Positions 23,111 to 36,089 of a stretch of DNA of 64,000 bases are shown here, piece by piece. The first letter of the stretch is position 1, and each line of letters opens with the position of its first letter. Both the position numbers and the translations under genes were made by a program. The notes under the pieces were generated by a model, which made no database searches, was not told the DNA's origin, and saw nothing but the letters and a program-made list of their open reading frames with translations. The stretch is from assembly GCA_009823395.1 (NCBI GenBank), contig CM020507.1, positions 7,338,501-7,402,500 on the forward strand, in the 5' to 3' direction. Origin of the DNA: Thamnaconus septentrionalis (Eukaryota; Chordata; Actinopteri; Tetraodontiformes; Monacanthidae).

Positions 23111-25042
23111 AAGAACAAGACACAGTAATTCATTATCAGATTGTTGCAAAAAATGTTCCTATTGTTGAGTTGTCTTTGGAAAATAGACAGCATGTTAAGA
23201 AGAACTAGTTTTACAAGCTCCAAGTTCGGAAAACACTTCCTTTAAAATGGCAGCAGTGCAAAACCAGTCGTCACTGTATGAAAATGATCATAATGTATCA
23301 ATTTCATATAAAATACAAAATAACAAAAGAAAGTCATTGTTAAAATCAATAACCAATAGTGTACACATGTAATCAGTCTGTGTCACGCATGATACAAGTT
23401 GACAATGTGTGTCAATTTTTGCAGATGTTTATTAAGCAGCACTTGTTCTCTGCTGTCAGTGTCCAGAAGTATGTCTGATTTTCTTTTTCCTTTTAAACAG
23501 GAAGAAAGTCTGTATCTGAACTGCATTTACTGGCACAGCTAATTTAAACCCAGTTCATCAAAGTTTAGCTTAATTTCTCCAGCACTAAATGATTGAAGTA
23601 CAAGCAAATTAACCTTGCAGTCACATTGTTTGTTTTCACATTCACACAAACAGGATTATGTGGCTGAACCTCCAGTGTGCTCCGTCCAACTGTTTGGACC
23701 CATTTCCACTGAAATCCTCAGAGGTGCAGATTACTGGGGACCACAGTCTGCTTTTCAAAGAGACTTTCCCCCCCTCCTCCCCTGTGGTACATACCAGAAA
23801 ACCTGAAGGTTTGTTAAGAACAGCCCTGTTTGGATCCGTCCACCACGAAACTCCTCCCTGGATCACATGTAGGAAGGGTAAAATGCTGGAGACATGCCAT
23901 GGCATCCTGATAGTGACTGTTCTCCCTAATGTGGACAAGTTGAGCAGCGTTTGGATGGACTCTGACGTTTTCTGCAGATAAACCGGTATGATTGTCTCTC
24001 ATCACTCCTGCACTTTATGCGTGATTGTCTCTCATCTCTTCCTGCAAAACGCGTCACATTCTTTGACAGACGACGCATTTTGTGGAATAAGGGCTTCGCT
24101 TTTCATTCTGCTGATTGCAAATAAAAAAGTACACCTATGGTGTTGTTTATTTCCAGTGCTAAAAAAGTTAATTGCATGGCATCGCTGTTTTTTTTTTTTT
24201 TATGCAACCAAAGTAACCAACCTTTGCCTGTGACAGAGTCATAATGTTAGTTTTTTGTTTTTTGTTTTTTTAAAAAGAAGAAAAAAAAGAAAAAGTATCA
24301 CAAGAGGGAAAGTATCACCAAATCTGTCTGGGCGTCGAGCTGTCGGAGCACAAGGCTGCGAGTCAATAAAGAGCCTTTCTGTCCTTGGAACAGTCAGTGT
24401 TTTTAACGTTGAGCGCAGTCATAAGAAAACTGGCAGGGCATTTGACTGCTCATGTGGAAGCCAGCCCCAGTCATGTGCTCAGGCCTTACCGATAGCTGCC
24501 TAATGAGCATGGAGAGTTTTTGACATCTCGCTAAGCCAATGTGGTAGTCCACTTCACCTCCCCGCCCTTTTTTTTTTTTACCTTCAAACTAGCAATTAAT
24601 TCAACATTTTTACACGGTTAGTTAATATTATTATATCCATGTAGTGGCAGAAAAGAGCAATTCATCTCTAGATGCTGCGATGGTCATAATATACCCAGAA
24701 CAAGTTACTTTTAAACAACTTTTTAACAAAAAAATTGAAATGTGACCCATTAGAAGTCAACTTAAAGTCAGAGGATACATGTTTAGGGTGTTTTTACTGT
24801 TCTCTAGTGTAAAAATGGGTCTCGTTGGACCCACAACCTTATTTAAGGGTTGAATAATGTGTTCCCTGTACATTTTTGTGGAATTTAGGTTCTCAGGAAA
24901 AAATGCCGCTTATCAATTAATAGTTAATTGATTGATAAGGTCAATCAACTAACGATGAATGAATTCATCAATAATTTGCATACCAACTTCAAACCAATTT
25001 TTATTTTTGCTGCTGTGGCAGGTGGAGCACTCAGCTGACACA
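23111..25042. other. Intergenic region poli-rab27b
   Basis: This contains the poli 3' UTR (candidate AATAAA at 24120-24125 and 24365-24370) and the presumed rab27b promoter. The first rab27b coding exon begins as an acceptor at 25020/25021, with 22 nt of 5' UTR before its ATG, so an upstream noncoding exon is expected here but could not be placed. A T-rich tract lies near 24188-24201. An open frame at 23658-23981 has no recognisable family. Confidence 0.55.
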
Positions 25043-28000
25043 ATGGCTAACTGGGACTATGACTACCTGATCAAGCTGCTGGCCCTGGGCGACTCAGGGG
25101 TGGGGAAGACCACCTTCCTCCACAGGTACACGGACAACAAGTTCAACCGCAAGTTCACGAGCACAGTGGGGATTGACTTCAGGGAGAAGAGAGTGGTGAG
25201 TGACGGCTCGGAGCCTTTGAATTTTCCAGCCTGTAGATGGAGATTTAAAAGTTTGGACACACCCTATGAATTGAATGTCTTTTCTTTCATTCGTATGGCT
25301 ATCGACATTGCAGTTTCTCACGAAAGGAATCAAAACTACGTATGAACATACATGGAATTATGTAGGAAACAAAGTGTAAAATAACTCAAACACGTTTTAT
25401 ATTTAAATTCTTCAAAATAGCCACCTTTCATAAAAAGCACAATTAGAGTTATTGAACGCGTTTTCTTTGCTGCATAATTACATATATCTTGCTCATATAT
25501 TTGATGCCTTCAGTATCTATCTGCAGTGTAAAAAGTTGTTAAATTGTATGCGAAGGTGTGTCCAATCTTTTGACTGATTGTGTAGATGTTGGATTGTCAC
25601 ACCTCTGCTGGTTGCTGTAGGTGTACACGGGGATGGGGGCTGACGGTGCGACTGAGAAAAACTTCAAGGTCCATCTGCAGCTATGGGACACAGCCGGACA
25701 AGAGAGGTAACCCCTGACGTGACGTTCACAATGCAGCTTATTGTCAGTTTAATTTGCTGTACTCTCAAATGAACCATGAACACCAACAGAACAAGGCAGC
25801 TCTTACACTCTACAGTGTGTATTTTTAATCTTGTGGGAAATAAAAAAAAAACAAAAAACTTTTTCCACTGAACCCTGTAAATGCGTAATAGAGTATCCAG
25901 AACATTTAATCCATCCCGCGTGTGTGTTAAAATGATGATCTGTGTGTTACTTTCTGCAACGTTTTCTGGTGGGAAGCTCGTAATACAGGGGCATTCACAC
26001 TGAAACAGTCTGTTCAGTCACAAATTGTGTTGTAATAGAAAAAAAGTCTTTTTTTAACCACCTTGTAGTCAGTAACTGGCCCATGACTAAGCAGAACATC
26101 CAAAATTGCAAATGTAAAGAAGCTGAAAATAAGAGTTGAAGAAGTCACACCTGTTTTTCTCCACTCCTGTAATGACATGAAAGTGTCAGGGATATTGTTA
26201 GTTCAGTGAGTCAGACTGAAACTGCAGCTAAATCTGCCATTCCCTGACATTCGGTATCTTCTGGTGGTAAGAAAGATGTTTTGCTTGTTTCCATTTTGTC
26301 ACGTCAGCTTCAGTTACTGATGTAGCGCTGGTGACTGACAGGCTGCAAAAATAATTTTCTCTCATCAGCAAACTCCAGTTGATAAAGGTCATGCCAGTGT
26401 TTTTCTCTGCTCTTTAAGCTCCCACTTGTCACATATTTCTTATGCCAACTGTAACATGAGGATAAAACCACAAAACCCTGACCTGACCCACATTCTGGTC
26501 TACTGCTGAGACCTGTTCTTTTGTACAGTACATGCTACTTGTTAGCAAGTCAGAAACACAGCAGTGAAGCGTTTGGTAGTGACTTCATATTACACAATCT
26601 CAATGTTGAATATTAAATGCTACACATTGGACCTTCAAAACAAAGCAGTACACCTAAAGTTGCCCGCAGTTCAGAAAAATACCCTATTGGTGGTGCTATT
26701 GAGAATAAATGGCTTGACCTAAATAATAAGATGGTGGTCATCCAGGTGCTACAATGTCTTGAGTCACAGTTGACACCACCTGTTTCCAGGTTCCGCAGCC
26801 TCACGACGGCTTTCTTCAGAGATGCCATGGGCTTCCTGCTGATGTTCGACCTGACCAACCAGCAGAGTTTCCTCAACGTCAGGAACTGGATGAGTAGGTG
26901 TTCTGTCAGCAGCCTCTGCTCTGAGTCCTTTCAGGGAGATGACGGCGGTGGCGGTGGGAGAGATGCAAATCTGCCTCCTCGTCCTCGACTGAGGGAGTTT
27001 TCAGAACGGCGTTTCAAGTTTGCTCATGCATGTCTACCTTGCATCACGCGGGTCTTCTGAGAGTTGTTCCTTTTCTCAGGTCAGCTCCAGGCCAACGCGT
27101 ACTGTGACAATCCAGACATTGTGCTAGTGGGCACCAAGGTAGACCTCCAAGACTTGAGGGATGTTCACGCCAGACAGGCCAGAGAGCTGGCTGACAGATA
27201 CGGGTGAGGCTCCGTTTGTTCCTTGCATTGTGTGTTAATGACCATGTTAATGTTAGCACCAAGCTCCCATTGTGCTTTTTATGTACTCTACACCTGACTT
27301 GTCTCACACGCAAACAATATAATAATACCATTGTCAAAAGAAGAAAGTCAAGGTGTATTTGGTCCACATTTGCTGAAAGTCCAGATTACCTTCGTGGTAT
27401 AAAAATGTTCCAAACCATGGAAGAAAAAAAAAAAGATTTCTTGAACTTCCCGTGAACACAAAAACTGCCGGAACATTTTTGAATTTAGACTGTGCGTTAT
27501 ATTCTTAACCAGCGTCAGTAGTTTATTTGTCGCTAAAGCTGAGCCCTCAGTCTGTTTTATTGACAGTTTGTAATAAAAGTAACATCATCGGACTGCAGCT
27601 GTGTGATTTTTTTTTTTTTTTGATGTAATCCTTTTTCATATTAGACAAAAATGAAGTTGTACTTAAACATGATAATTAATGCAGATCCCAAAAGAGATGA
27701 TATATACCTAACTTTTGTGCTTTTACTAATCATGCACACAGAAATCACACACTATATGCATGTGTGTATGTATGTATGTATGTATGTATGAATGACAATC
27801 CACTTTCTTCCATGTTATACCACAGGGTGGTGGTAGTGAGCTGTATCGACCATTGACTGCACACAGTATATCACCCTCTTCCTTTGAAAAGGGGATTTTA
27901 CAATTTGATTTGGCAATTTGATCACCCCACCCAAGAGATCACATGATGAGGGTTGTGAGGAGCATGGTGTTTTAAAATAGAAAAAAAAAATGTGCATTGT

Positions 28001-28281
28001 AAATAGGCTATATTAAGAATATTTGAGTGTGCTTAGGATTTGGTCGCTATATGTGTGTTTCACTGCCGGCGTCATTTTCTCCCCCTGTCAGGATCCCCTA
28101 TTTTGAGACCAGCGCTGTGACTGGTGTGGAGGTGGAGCGGGCGGTCACCACGCTGCTGGGCCTGGTCATGAAGAGGATGGAGCAGAGCACGTCTGAAGGC
28201 TGCAGCGGGGAAGCCAACGGCAGCCCTGTCACCAGCCACGAGGTACAAGAGGCCCCTGTGAGGAGGAGGTGCGCCTGCTGA
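25043..28281 (+). CDS. rab27b: Rab27b small GTPase, 218 aa
   Basis: Five coding exons (25043-25195, 25621-25706, 26790-26893, 27080-27203 and 28092-28281) join in phase to 218 aa, the same length as human RAB27B. Paralog-specific residues [21 protein letters not shown] and [11 protein letters not shown] favour RAB27B over RAB27A. The P-loop GDSGVGKT is at 16-23. Switch II WDTAGQE has Gln78. The G5 motif is ETSA, and the C-terminus CAC is a CXC double-geranylgeranylation site. Rab27 proteins on secretory granules and lysosome-related organelles recruit Slp/Slac2/Munc13-4 effectors for docking. The oddity is G4: GTKVD replaces the Rab GNKxD, so residue 133 is Thr (codon ACC). The switch and interswitch regions are otherwise orthodox. 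Intron 1 carries a Tc1-like MITE. Confidence 0.95.
25234..25585. mobile_element. Tc1/mariner-like MITE in rab27b intron 1
   Basis: The left end (AAAAGTTTGGACACACC) and right end (GGTGTGTCCAATCTTTTGAC) form terminal inverted repeats. The interior includes TTCAAAATAGCCACC and GGAATTATGTAGGAAACAAA, blocks I recall from a widespread non-autonomous Tc1-like family of fish. There is no transposase ORF. TA dinucleotides flank the ends, but the exact target duplication is unclear. Confidence 0.75.
27757..27792. repeat. (TATG)n microsatellite, rab27b intron 4
   Basis: Several uninterrupted TATG units follow a short TG run. It is intronic, with no sign of function. Confidence 0.85.
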
Positions 28282-28852
28282 TGGCACCACCTGCTGCAAC
28301 TCTTTCTTCTTTTTTTCTCTCTTTTTTTTCAAATTCCCCAAAGTCACACTGCAAGTTAAACTTGATGCAAACCTGAGATTTCAAAACAGAGCTGTGCGGT
28401 CATTACCGCGTGGAGTCCCATCTGTAATTGCTGTCTGGTGTTATTTATTTAGCTGTGCGACGATGAGTGAGGAGGATTTTCCATGACTGTGTGTTTTTAA
28501 GACTGCTAAGTGATTTGTCTATTTAGATAAACATGTACGCTCAAATGGGCCATTAGAGAAAAATACCATTCTTTTATTTGACACATTTGATGGAAGGAGA
28601 ATGCAGGCACATGATGTACTGTCATATTTATCATGGATTATTATCAAAAACATGGCTACATTTCTTCTATGGATGATCACTTGTTACTTAGAACAAACAA
28701 AGTCCTGTATGTGATTTATGCCTTTTCTACTACATGAATATAAGCGACCAAACTTTTTTTATGCATTATGGTACAACATTGCCATGCAGATCAAACACAA
28801 GTACAAGACTGTTAAAGGGTTCGGTTCCGAGTTTGTATAGTGCTGCATTTGG

Positions 28853-28858
28853 AATAAA
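28853..28858 (+). terminator. Poly(A) signal of rab27b
   Basis: AATAAA lies about 570 bp after the rab27b stop and is the first canonical signal. Confidence 0.55.
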
Positions 28859-30237
28859 GATGACGTGTGTTTAAGTTATGAACGTCACTTGTTATTTAGA
28901 TGCAATGCACAAAAAAGCTGTATGTTGCTGGGGTTGTTTTTTAAGGGGAATTACATTCCTTACCCACTTTGTTACAGAACAAAAACATTCAACAAATTCA
29001 CTTTGATATTAGGTAAAAACCATTCAAGAACAAACAACTATAGTGTTTAAATTTAACACTACTGGGCTTCAAAAACAAACTAATCTATTGATGAACATTC
29101 ACCGAGTCCCATGACACTGCAAAAGTAAACATTTTCAAATCATATCTGTGCCACATTTAGTGATATTTAACATCGATTTAAAATCAAAAGAGGGATACAC
29201 TTCTATACATTACTTGTCAGTTGCCATATAGCTTATGAAATCTTAAATAAGTCCTTTACAGAAACATTCCGCTCATAACACATGATCTTTGGTGTACATA
29301 ACATTCAAAGCTAGGGGATTATATTTAAGGGTGCATACTGAACAGAATTCAAACAAACGCAGTAAGATACTGTATGTATTTTCATGACTGTTGTGCCTGT
29401 GCTGAAGATTTTGAAGTTCACAATGCTTCTCTGAAATGTTTGCGTCACCCACGGAAGGGGGAAAAATCCTAAGAAGCGGAAGCCTACCACGCTAAATCGG
29501 AATGAGCGCACACTTGTCGGGGATGAGTGTGAATGACTGCAATGCTCTGTATGTCAGAACCTCTAAGCCCGAGCCAGAAGTGCCGGAGGGAGCACGTGGC
29601 AAAGTCATGAGATGGTCATGTGGCCAGCCATCACTGTTTGGGCTCAGTCATCCTGAAACCTGCCAGTGTGCTGGAGTCTGGCTGACTGCTCAAGAAGCCA
29701 TAAATATCACCATACAAAACAAAATAAAGGTTTGGTCCCACGTGGAAATATAATAGCAAAGTCAGTTTTCAGGCTATAAATGTTTCTGGTACAACAACAC
29801 TGCTGATATTCTTTAAGGAACACACCATCAGAAATGCAAACAATAGCAAAAAAAAAAAAAATTGTTTATCCTAAAAACCATTTCAAAAGGGTCGTATAAA
29901 ACTAGCGTCTAAGATCTGTTAGTGCCTCACATGCAGTGCCACGTTATAATGGATCATGCTCTTTGTACAAGATGCACTGGTCATACTGTATATAATTCAT
30001 CACTCAGCTCTGAGTCACAAATGTTAGATTTTCAAGATGCATGATGACAAACAAAACCATGAGCAGGTTGTTCTCCCGTGTTTTTAATCTAGACTGTAAG
30101 AATTCTATCCAATATGTTGTATTTCCTGATATGTCATTTTTGTTTTGTTTGTTTGGTTTTTTTTGGCCACGCTAGCGCTGTGATTTAAGTCACACGATGT
30201 AAATGTCTTAAGCTTTCCATACAAAGTACAATGGAGT

Positions 30238-30637
30238 GTGATACGGAAGAGAATTACCGCTACAAGAGAAAAAAAATTATCAAGAAAATATGTTTTTTCT
30301 AAAGTTTCCATTTTGTGAATAAAGTTGAAGTTTGGTGAATAAAATCGAAATTTTAAGAATAATGTTGAAATTTCAAGATTAAAGCGGAATTTCGAGAATT
30401 CAGTCGAAATTTTGTGATTAAAGTTGAAATTTCGAGAATAAAATTGAAATTTCGAGATTCCAAGAGAAGTCGAAATGTTGAGAATAAAGAATAAAGTCGA
30501 AAGGAGTACCAGTTTCCTGTTTACTTAGACTTTATTCACAAGATTTCAACTTAAAACTCAAAATGGAAACTTAAAAAAAAAAAATCTCCTTGCTCTAATT
30601 TTTTTTTTCTTCTGGCCCTAATCCTCTTTCGTAGTGG
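30238..30637. mobile_element. MITE with long inverted ends and a degenerate AATTTCGAGAATAAAGT internal repeat
   Basis: The left end (TACGGAAGAGAATTACC, then AAGTTTCCATTTTGTG) pairs with the reverse complement of the right end (TACGAAAGAGGATTAGG, then AAGTTTCCATTTTGAG), making inverted repeats of about 80 bp. Between them, a unit of about 20-22 bp resembling GAAATTTCGAGAATAAAGTT repeats roughly eight times with many changes. No ORF is present. Elements of this look are common in fish, but I cannot name the superfamily. Confidence 0.7.
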
Positions 30638-31957
30638 GAAGTTTTTTGTAAGTTATATGGAAGAAAGTATATGCAGCTAAACGTCCTTTAGCTGACTTCT
30701 AGCTGGCGAGTAAGTATACACGTTTAAAAGAAATGCAGCAGATTTTGACCTCTTAATACTTGAAAGGGTATACAACCGTTTCTTATTCCTACTTTATTTG
30801 GATAGACAAACAACCTCTTATAATTGAAGGTAAACATCACATGACTTAAGTAGACTTGACTGGCAGTGACTGTGTGGAAAGAAGGCAATTCAAACAGTGT
30901 GACCGCGTCAATTTTGAGTTTTCAGGTATTCAACCACTGTTTGAAACTTTTGAGGTAGCGTACGTACACCAGCTCAATTCAATGAACACGTTTAGTCCTT
31001 GCATTAAAACTGATCAAAGCTTTCACATTTACGTAAATAATATTAAGTTTATCCTGCAAGTTTAATGACAAAAATAGGAAAACATACAGACTAACAACAG
31101 TTCCCCGGCAATCATGCAGGAAACGAAAGAGGATAAGGAATTCAATTTTGGGAAACTGAAGCTCTGTGACTTGAACGCTACCGCTAGCGTGGCGTTAGAC
31201 CTCTTGCCATTTTTAAGGTATTTCAAATGTCTTGCAGTGTTCAAACATAATGTAGGCTGATATCTGTGAAAATTCAGAACTCCACTGACAACATACTATC
31301 AGCTTTTCAAAAAAATGTTTTATGGCTTCTTGTTGGAATGTAGGTTCGTATTCCCCAAAAATTGAAAGAACTCCACAAAATATTTGTAAGCTGTCCGCAA
31401 AGCACAGAGATATTTTTAAAAAAAAGAGAGTAGAGTCTTGTAAACAAACACCATCATCCAGAGCAGTGCCGATTGTCTAACACCTCAAAGGGGAGAGAGA
31501 AAAAGCCCGAATGGAGAAACTGTACCTCTCTCCAGGCATCAAATCTGGTTACAAAATGAACACGGATCTGGCTCCTTCCCTGAGATTAGGCAGTGATTTC
31601 TGTGTATAGAATCTGTTTGCTGCTTGCAAAGGCAATTTATCGTTCTACCAATGAAATCCGTGTCGAACGGAACCTGCCTTTCGAAAGCTGCGAACAGATA
31701 AAGATACTCATCGATTGATCGCTAGATTGTTGCTTGATCCACGGCCAGCAGCCATGCAAGGGAGAAGAATGGACGCGTGGGGCTCCTAAGCTCTCAAGCA
31801 AAGACGACAATAAACAATGGAGGCCGACAACGCTGTGGTTCAAACCGCCGATTAATCGCCGATGTGAACATATAGGTGGGATGTGGGTGCCGTGAACTGC
31901 CTTACAACTTGCCATGCATTGTGGGCCACAACAGAGTTCTGGGGTGGAGGGTTCCAT

Positions 31958-34183
31958 CTAGGAGCAGTGCGTCAGGCTGAGTTTGATCACGCCTTCCCTG
32001 TGAAGCTTGTAGAGCAGCTTGAACTCAGTGGGCAGCTGGTGGGTCTCTTGCCACTTGGTTGTGAATTTTGTCCCTTTCTTGTCATAGTAGTGGTAGGGCA
32101 GGTCCTTGCCCGTGTTGGGGTCCCAGCCGAAGGGCCAGAAACCGTAGAGGTGGATCTCGTCACACACTGCAGAGGCTAGCGTGTACATGAGGATCCCGGT
32201 GCTGAGGCGTTTAGGGGACAGGTTTTTGGTCTTCCAGTATCTGATGGTGAAAGAGAACAGAGTCGGTTGAATTGCCAAATTACTCCTGCAAAACTGGGAA
32301 GACCCTCATCACTTCCACTGTGACAACTACCTTTGTAGTCATATGTACTAAATATATGTTTTGTTAGAGTACCAGCCATACATGTGAAGCCTGATGATGT
32401 TTTCTTGTATATTAACTTGTTTCTGGTTCTTCTTCTTCATACATCTTGATTATGATAAACCTTCATGGGTTCTGATGCAAACAAGTGCTTTTTACGCACT
32501 CTTTGTAGCAGCATAAAGCCTTAACTATTTGTTTTAAGAACTAGACAAGAACACACTGGACAACATCAGACAAATACATACAAAATAAATGCAAACTACC
32601 AACCAATATACAACAGAATCTGCAATGCAAGCAACCAGCCACCTAGGGCCTGACAGTCTGGTTTAAGAGGCCAATTGCGCAGGAGACCCAACAGTTTTTT
32701 GTGCCCTGTCCTGCATCTAGGCAGGTAGAAACTACGCCCAGAAGGGAGCAGCAGTAACTCTTTGGCCAGGGGCATCCGCTAGGGTAGACTCAGCCTTTTG
32801 GAGGGACCTGACTCTCAACAGGTTGGGAATATTGTTAAGAATGGTTCGAGCAATCTTGCATCACAGGACCCAGATACCTGAATTGTAATGTAAATGCTTT
32901 CATACTTCAAATCCTAAAGTCATTTTATGTATAAAACCTCTTACTTGTTGACATCATGCATGATGTTTCCTGGCCAGGCCAGTTTGACTTTCAGCTGGCC
33001 CTTGTGCTCCACGAAGAAGTCCACCAAGGTCCTGGTGACCGTGGCCGACGTGTGGAGGAGGAAGGCTGGGATCCACAGGATGGCTCCCTCCAGCTTCTTC
33101 AGGCTGAGGAAGAAGTTGTTCCTGTCCTGGATGGTCAGCAGGTTGTTGTAGTAGCGCTCCAAGATGCTGGGGTTGAAGGTGGTCATGTTGGTCTTCTTCC
33201 CCACGTCTTTGGAGTAGTACTCCGTTGGGGCGAAGTTGCAACGGAACACAAAGTCGGCCTGGTCGATCTCAGGGCCGCACTGGCTGCCCGTCAGGATGCC
33301 ACTGTTGCCCACCACTGAGCATATGCTGTACTGCTTGTTGCGTATAGGCGAGGCGTCTGGGAGCAGGGACTTGAAGTTGTTGCTGATGGAGAAGACGTAC
33401 TTGTGGCTGGAGTAATCGAAGTGCATCAGTTGGCCGACGCGCACGCTGCTCTTTGTGAGGGAGAAGTTGTTAGGAATGTCAATGTGGCTGAAGATATCTT
33501 TCCTGGAGGGGAAGGGAGAAAACATGGAAAAGTGAGTGACAGTTTGCTTCATCTCATCCCGGTAAAGTGGTAAAATCCTGACGCTGTCCGCAAGTAATAA
33601 TCTCGCCATTCGTTTTCGGTCAGTCCCATTGCTGCAAGCTGAACCAAAGGCGGTGTTCACCGCCAACAAGTCTGCATCCATGATTAAAGTGTCTTACCTT
33701 TGCTGGTAAAACGCAGTCTTGTTAAACTTCCATTTGTACGGTTTCCCCTGGAGCTCTTCGTTCAGGGCGTTAGTTAATGGGATAAAGGAAGGGTCCAAAA
33801 AATTCATGGCAAACTGGGATCTGTGAACAAACAAATGAGACATCGGGCCGTTTCAAAATCAGACCTCTTATGCTTCAGTGTAAGAGTTAGAGTGGAATTC
33901 TAGTACATTTACAGAAATACAGCAGCAGATGAAAACAATTTGGAAATGCTCCACTGAGTGTGCTGAAAATAGGAATGTACCAGAATTCTAATAGTCCACA
34001 TCAAACTACTGTCTCCTAGGACACATTTTTATGTGAGTGAACTTCACCATCATGTTGTTGTCTTTATGTGGCCAATAAAACTGTGCAAAAATACAGACAA
34101 AGAAAAAAAACTGAGCTGACAATCCTTTTGCAGAAATGCTGTGTGGCCAGTCAAGCTGCTAATTACAGTAACCAACAGTTAAT

Positions 34184-34247
<64 letters not shown>

Positions 34248-34773
34248 TTCCTCTTTCTCTCTGTGTATTTTGAATTACTGCCTGGTCTAGTTTTTTTGAA
34301 ACAATGCCATGACTTATTTACACTATATTTTCCTCATCAAAACACAATGACAAAGTCTGTTTCAGTGTTGGTTGTACAGGAAAAAAACGCAATTTTCGAA
34401 GAATTTTGGAGGATCTCAATCATCAGTGCATCCGGCAGGTGTGCACAGCACAGCTCACTGCCGCAGCAGCACCTTGGACAGCTCACAGGATAGTTGAAAC
34501 TGCGCATCAGCTCGAAATCGTGCACGTTCGCCGCCCCCCCATCTGCTGCTATCGCATCTTCATCAAGCCACATCTGACATATTGTTTCATTTGAGAACGA
34601 CAAACGTTGACTCACCGAAAGCCCGCGTGGAACATGATCCTCGGGCCTCCCATGTAGTATTTGGAGGAGGAGAAGAAGCTGTCTTTTCTCAGGGACACAT
34701 AGCTGATGAGCGACAGTACGAGCACGGCGACGCACAGGATGACCAAACCCAGGGCCTTGGCGGTGCGGACCAT
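31958..34773 (-). CDS. st8sia3: Alpha-2,8-sialyltransferase ST8Sia III, 373 aa
   Basis: Minus-strand exons 34773-34616, 33820-33698, 33502-32945 and 32240-31958 join in phase to 373 aa (human 380). It is a type II Golgi membrane protein: a short cytosolic end, then a helix at about 9-29 (LGLVILCVAVLVLSLISYVS), stem and catalytic domain. Sialylmotif L is CSVVGNSGILTGSQCG with DFVFRCNFAP. Sialylmotif S is STGILMYTLASAVCDEIHLY. Motif III is YHYYDKKG, and motif VS has His/Glu in WQETHQLPTEF. The family transfers sialic acid from CMP-sialic acid in alpha-2,8 linkage, and ST8SIA3 makes short di- and trisialyl chains mainly in brain. The sequence fits ST8SIA3 better than ST8SIA5. The ATG at 34773 gives MVRTAKALG; the human protein starts five residues earlier, and the in-frame upstream codons here include no ATG. 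All key motifs are intact. Confidence 0.95.
34190..34245. repeat. (CT)n microsatellite, st8sia3 intron 1
   Basis: About 28 CT units run almost perfectly. The tract is intronic on the st8sia3 strand (GA)n. Confidence 0.9.
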
Positions 34774-36089
34774 TTTGGGAAGCGGGGCGGCTGCAGCGAG
34801 GCGTCGGCCTTTGTTGTTACGAGCCGGTCCGCGCACTGCTGTCGGCCGGCAAAAGACGCAGACACGCGGCGGCGCTCATCGGCTTTCACACCCCCGGATG
34901 GAGAGAGAAGGAGCGGTGGATGCGGTGGATGCGGTGGCCGGATGCATGGTAGAGATGCTGCGCCACGGTCCGATCACATTCCCCGAGCGTGGCCTCGGTG
35001 CCCAACCCTCCCCTGACTGATGATGATGCTGCAGCCGCCGCTGGATCCTCCCCTGCAGGCAGCGGCTTTAATCAAGGAGATGAAGCAGAAATGTGTGTCA
35101 ACACATCCAGCCGTCCGTCCGCCAAACATATAGGAACACACGCGCACAGCTTCTATGCTACTGTCGACACGAAGCAGTGCCTGTCTTTTTTTTTTTTTTT
35201 TTTTTAACTAGGACTCCCCCTCACCCCCACCAACTCCCTCTCACCCACCCACCCCCTCACCCCGCGCTTCAATGAGAATTCGCCACAGGGGGTGAAAAAA
35301 AAAAACACATACACATATGGAGAATTTACTTACACAACAATAAATTTAGACCTCGTTTTACCTAAAATTCATCTAAAATTGACATAAATTCACTCCACGC
35401 AGCAGAGTCAAAAGTACCTTCTTTATTTGGACGGATTAGTTCACAGCATTCCAACAAATTTCACATTTATTCAAACACATATACTGTATTTTGAAGGAAC
35501 CACAATTTTTTTTTTACCTTTTAATTTTTCCTTTTAAAGGGAAACAAATTCATAAGCTTATTTTGACAGACAGGAGGAACATGATCCTGCATTTCAATGT
35601 GTATGTGCTTGTATTTTCAAATTGAATTGTTGTGTGTGTGTACGTGTGCATGTCACATGGTTAAAATGACATATTTGCAGACGATTTTATAGATATGCTG
35701 CATATTTACACGTATAATAGTGATTGAGTAAAAACACTGAGCATGTTCATTAGCTGGTACCTCAGTCGTGGTTTTCGTAGAAATTTCCCCTGTGCTTGAT
35801 TGTTTTTCCTGGAATGTGTCAAGTATGGACACAAACTAACAACAATGAAAATCGATGGGGGGGGTTAACATTCATATGCATTACCATCAAAGCTGCCGCA
35901 ATATTGCAATTTTGCACTGTCACGATATGTTTCAAGAGACTGACAGTACACTGGATCAACACAGGCACTTAACGATCAAAGACCCGACCCTTGTCAAAGA
36001 AAGCAACAAGAGAAAAACACTCCAGTTTCTAAACAGTTTTTCCTTAGGGAAGAAATACAAATGTGTTGCTACTTTATGATGACGCTTCA
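34774..36089. other. st8sia3 promoter region and ccng2 3' UTR
   Basis: The first ~350 bp are GC-rich (with GCGGTGGATGCGGTGGATGC repeats near 34913) and carry the st8sia3 promoter and 5' UTR. A 20-nt T run at about 35186-35205 and a C/A-rich tract follow. The remainder is AT-rich and probably the ccng2 3' UTR; minus-strand AATAAA at 35422-35427 is a candidate signal. Confidence 0.5.

Larger units (their letters stand above)
28282..31957. other. Convergent intergenic region rab27b-st8sia3
   Basis: This is the rab27b 3' UTR to about 28.87 kb, then AT-rich sequence with no recognisable exon. The st8sia3 3' UTR enters from the right. A minus-strand AATAAA at 30793-30798 is a candidate end for st8sia3. 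A MITE occupies 30238-30637. Confidence 0.55.

Noticed and set aside
23642..23981. Overlapping plus (107 aa) and minus (98 aa) open frames between poli and rab27b
   Set aside because: No known domain, no match to STARD6 or MBD2 (the human neighbours of POLI), and no exon structure. Kept only as intergenic sequence.
24900..24960. Imperfect palindrome CTTATCAATTAA...TTGATTGATAAG near the rab27b 5' end
   Set aside because: It is short, imperfect and AT-rich, and can arise by chance in this composition.
32954..33318. Long out-of-frame ORFs over the large st8sia3 exon
   Set aside because: They are shadows of the true minus-strand frame, which carries sialylmotif L.
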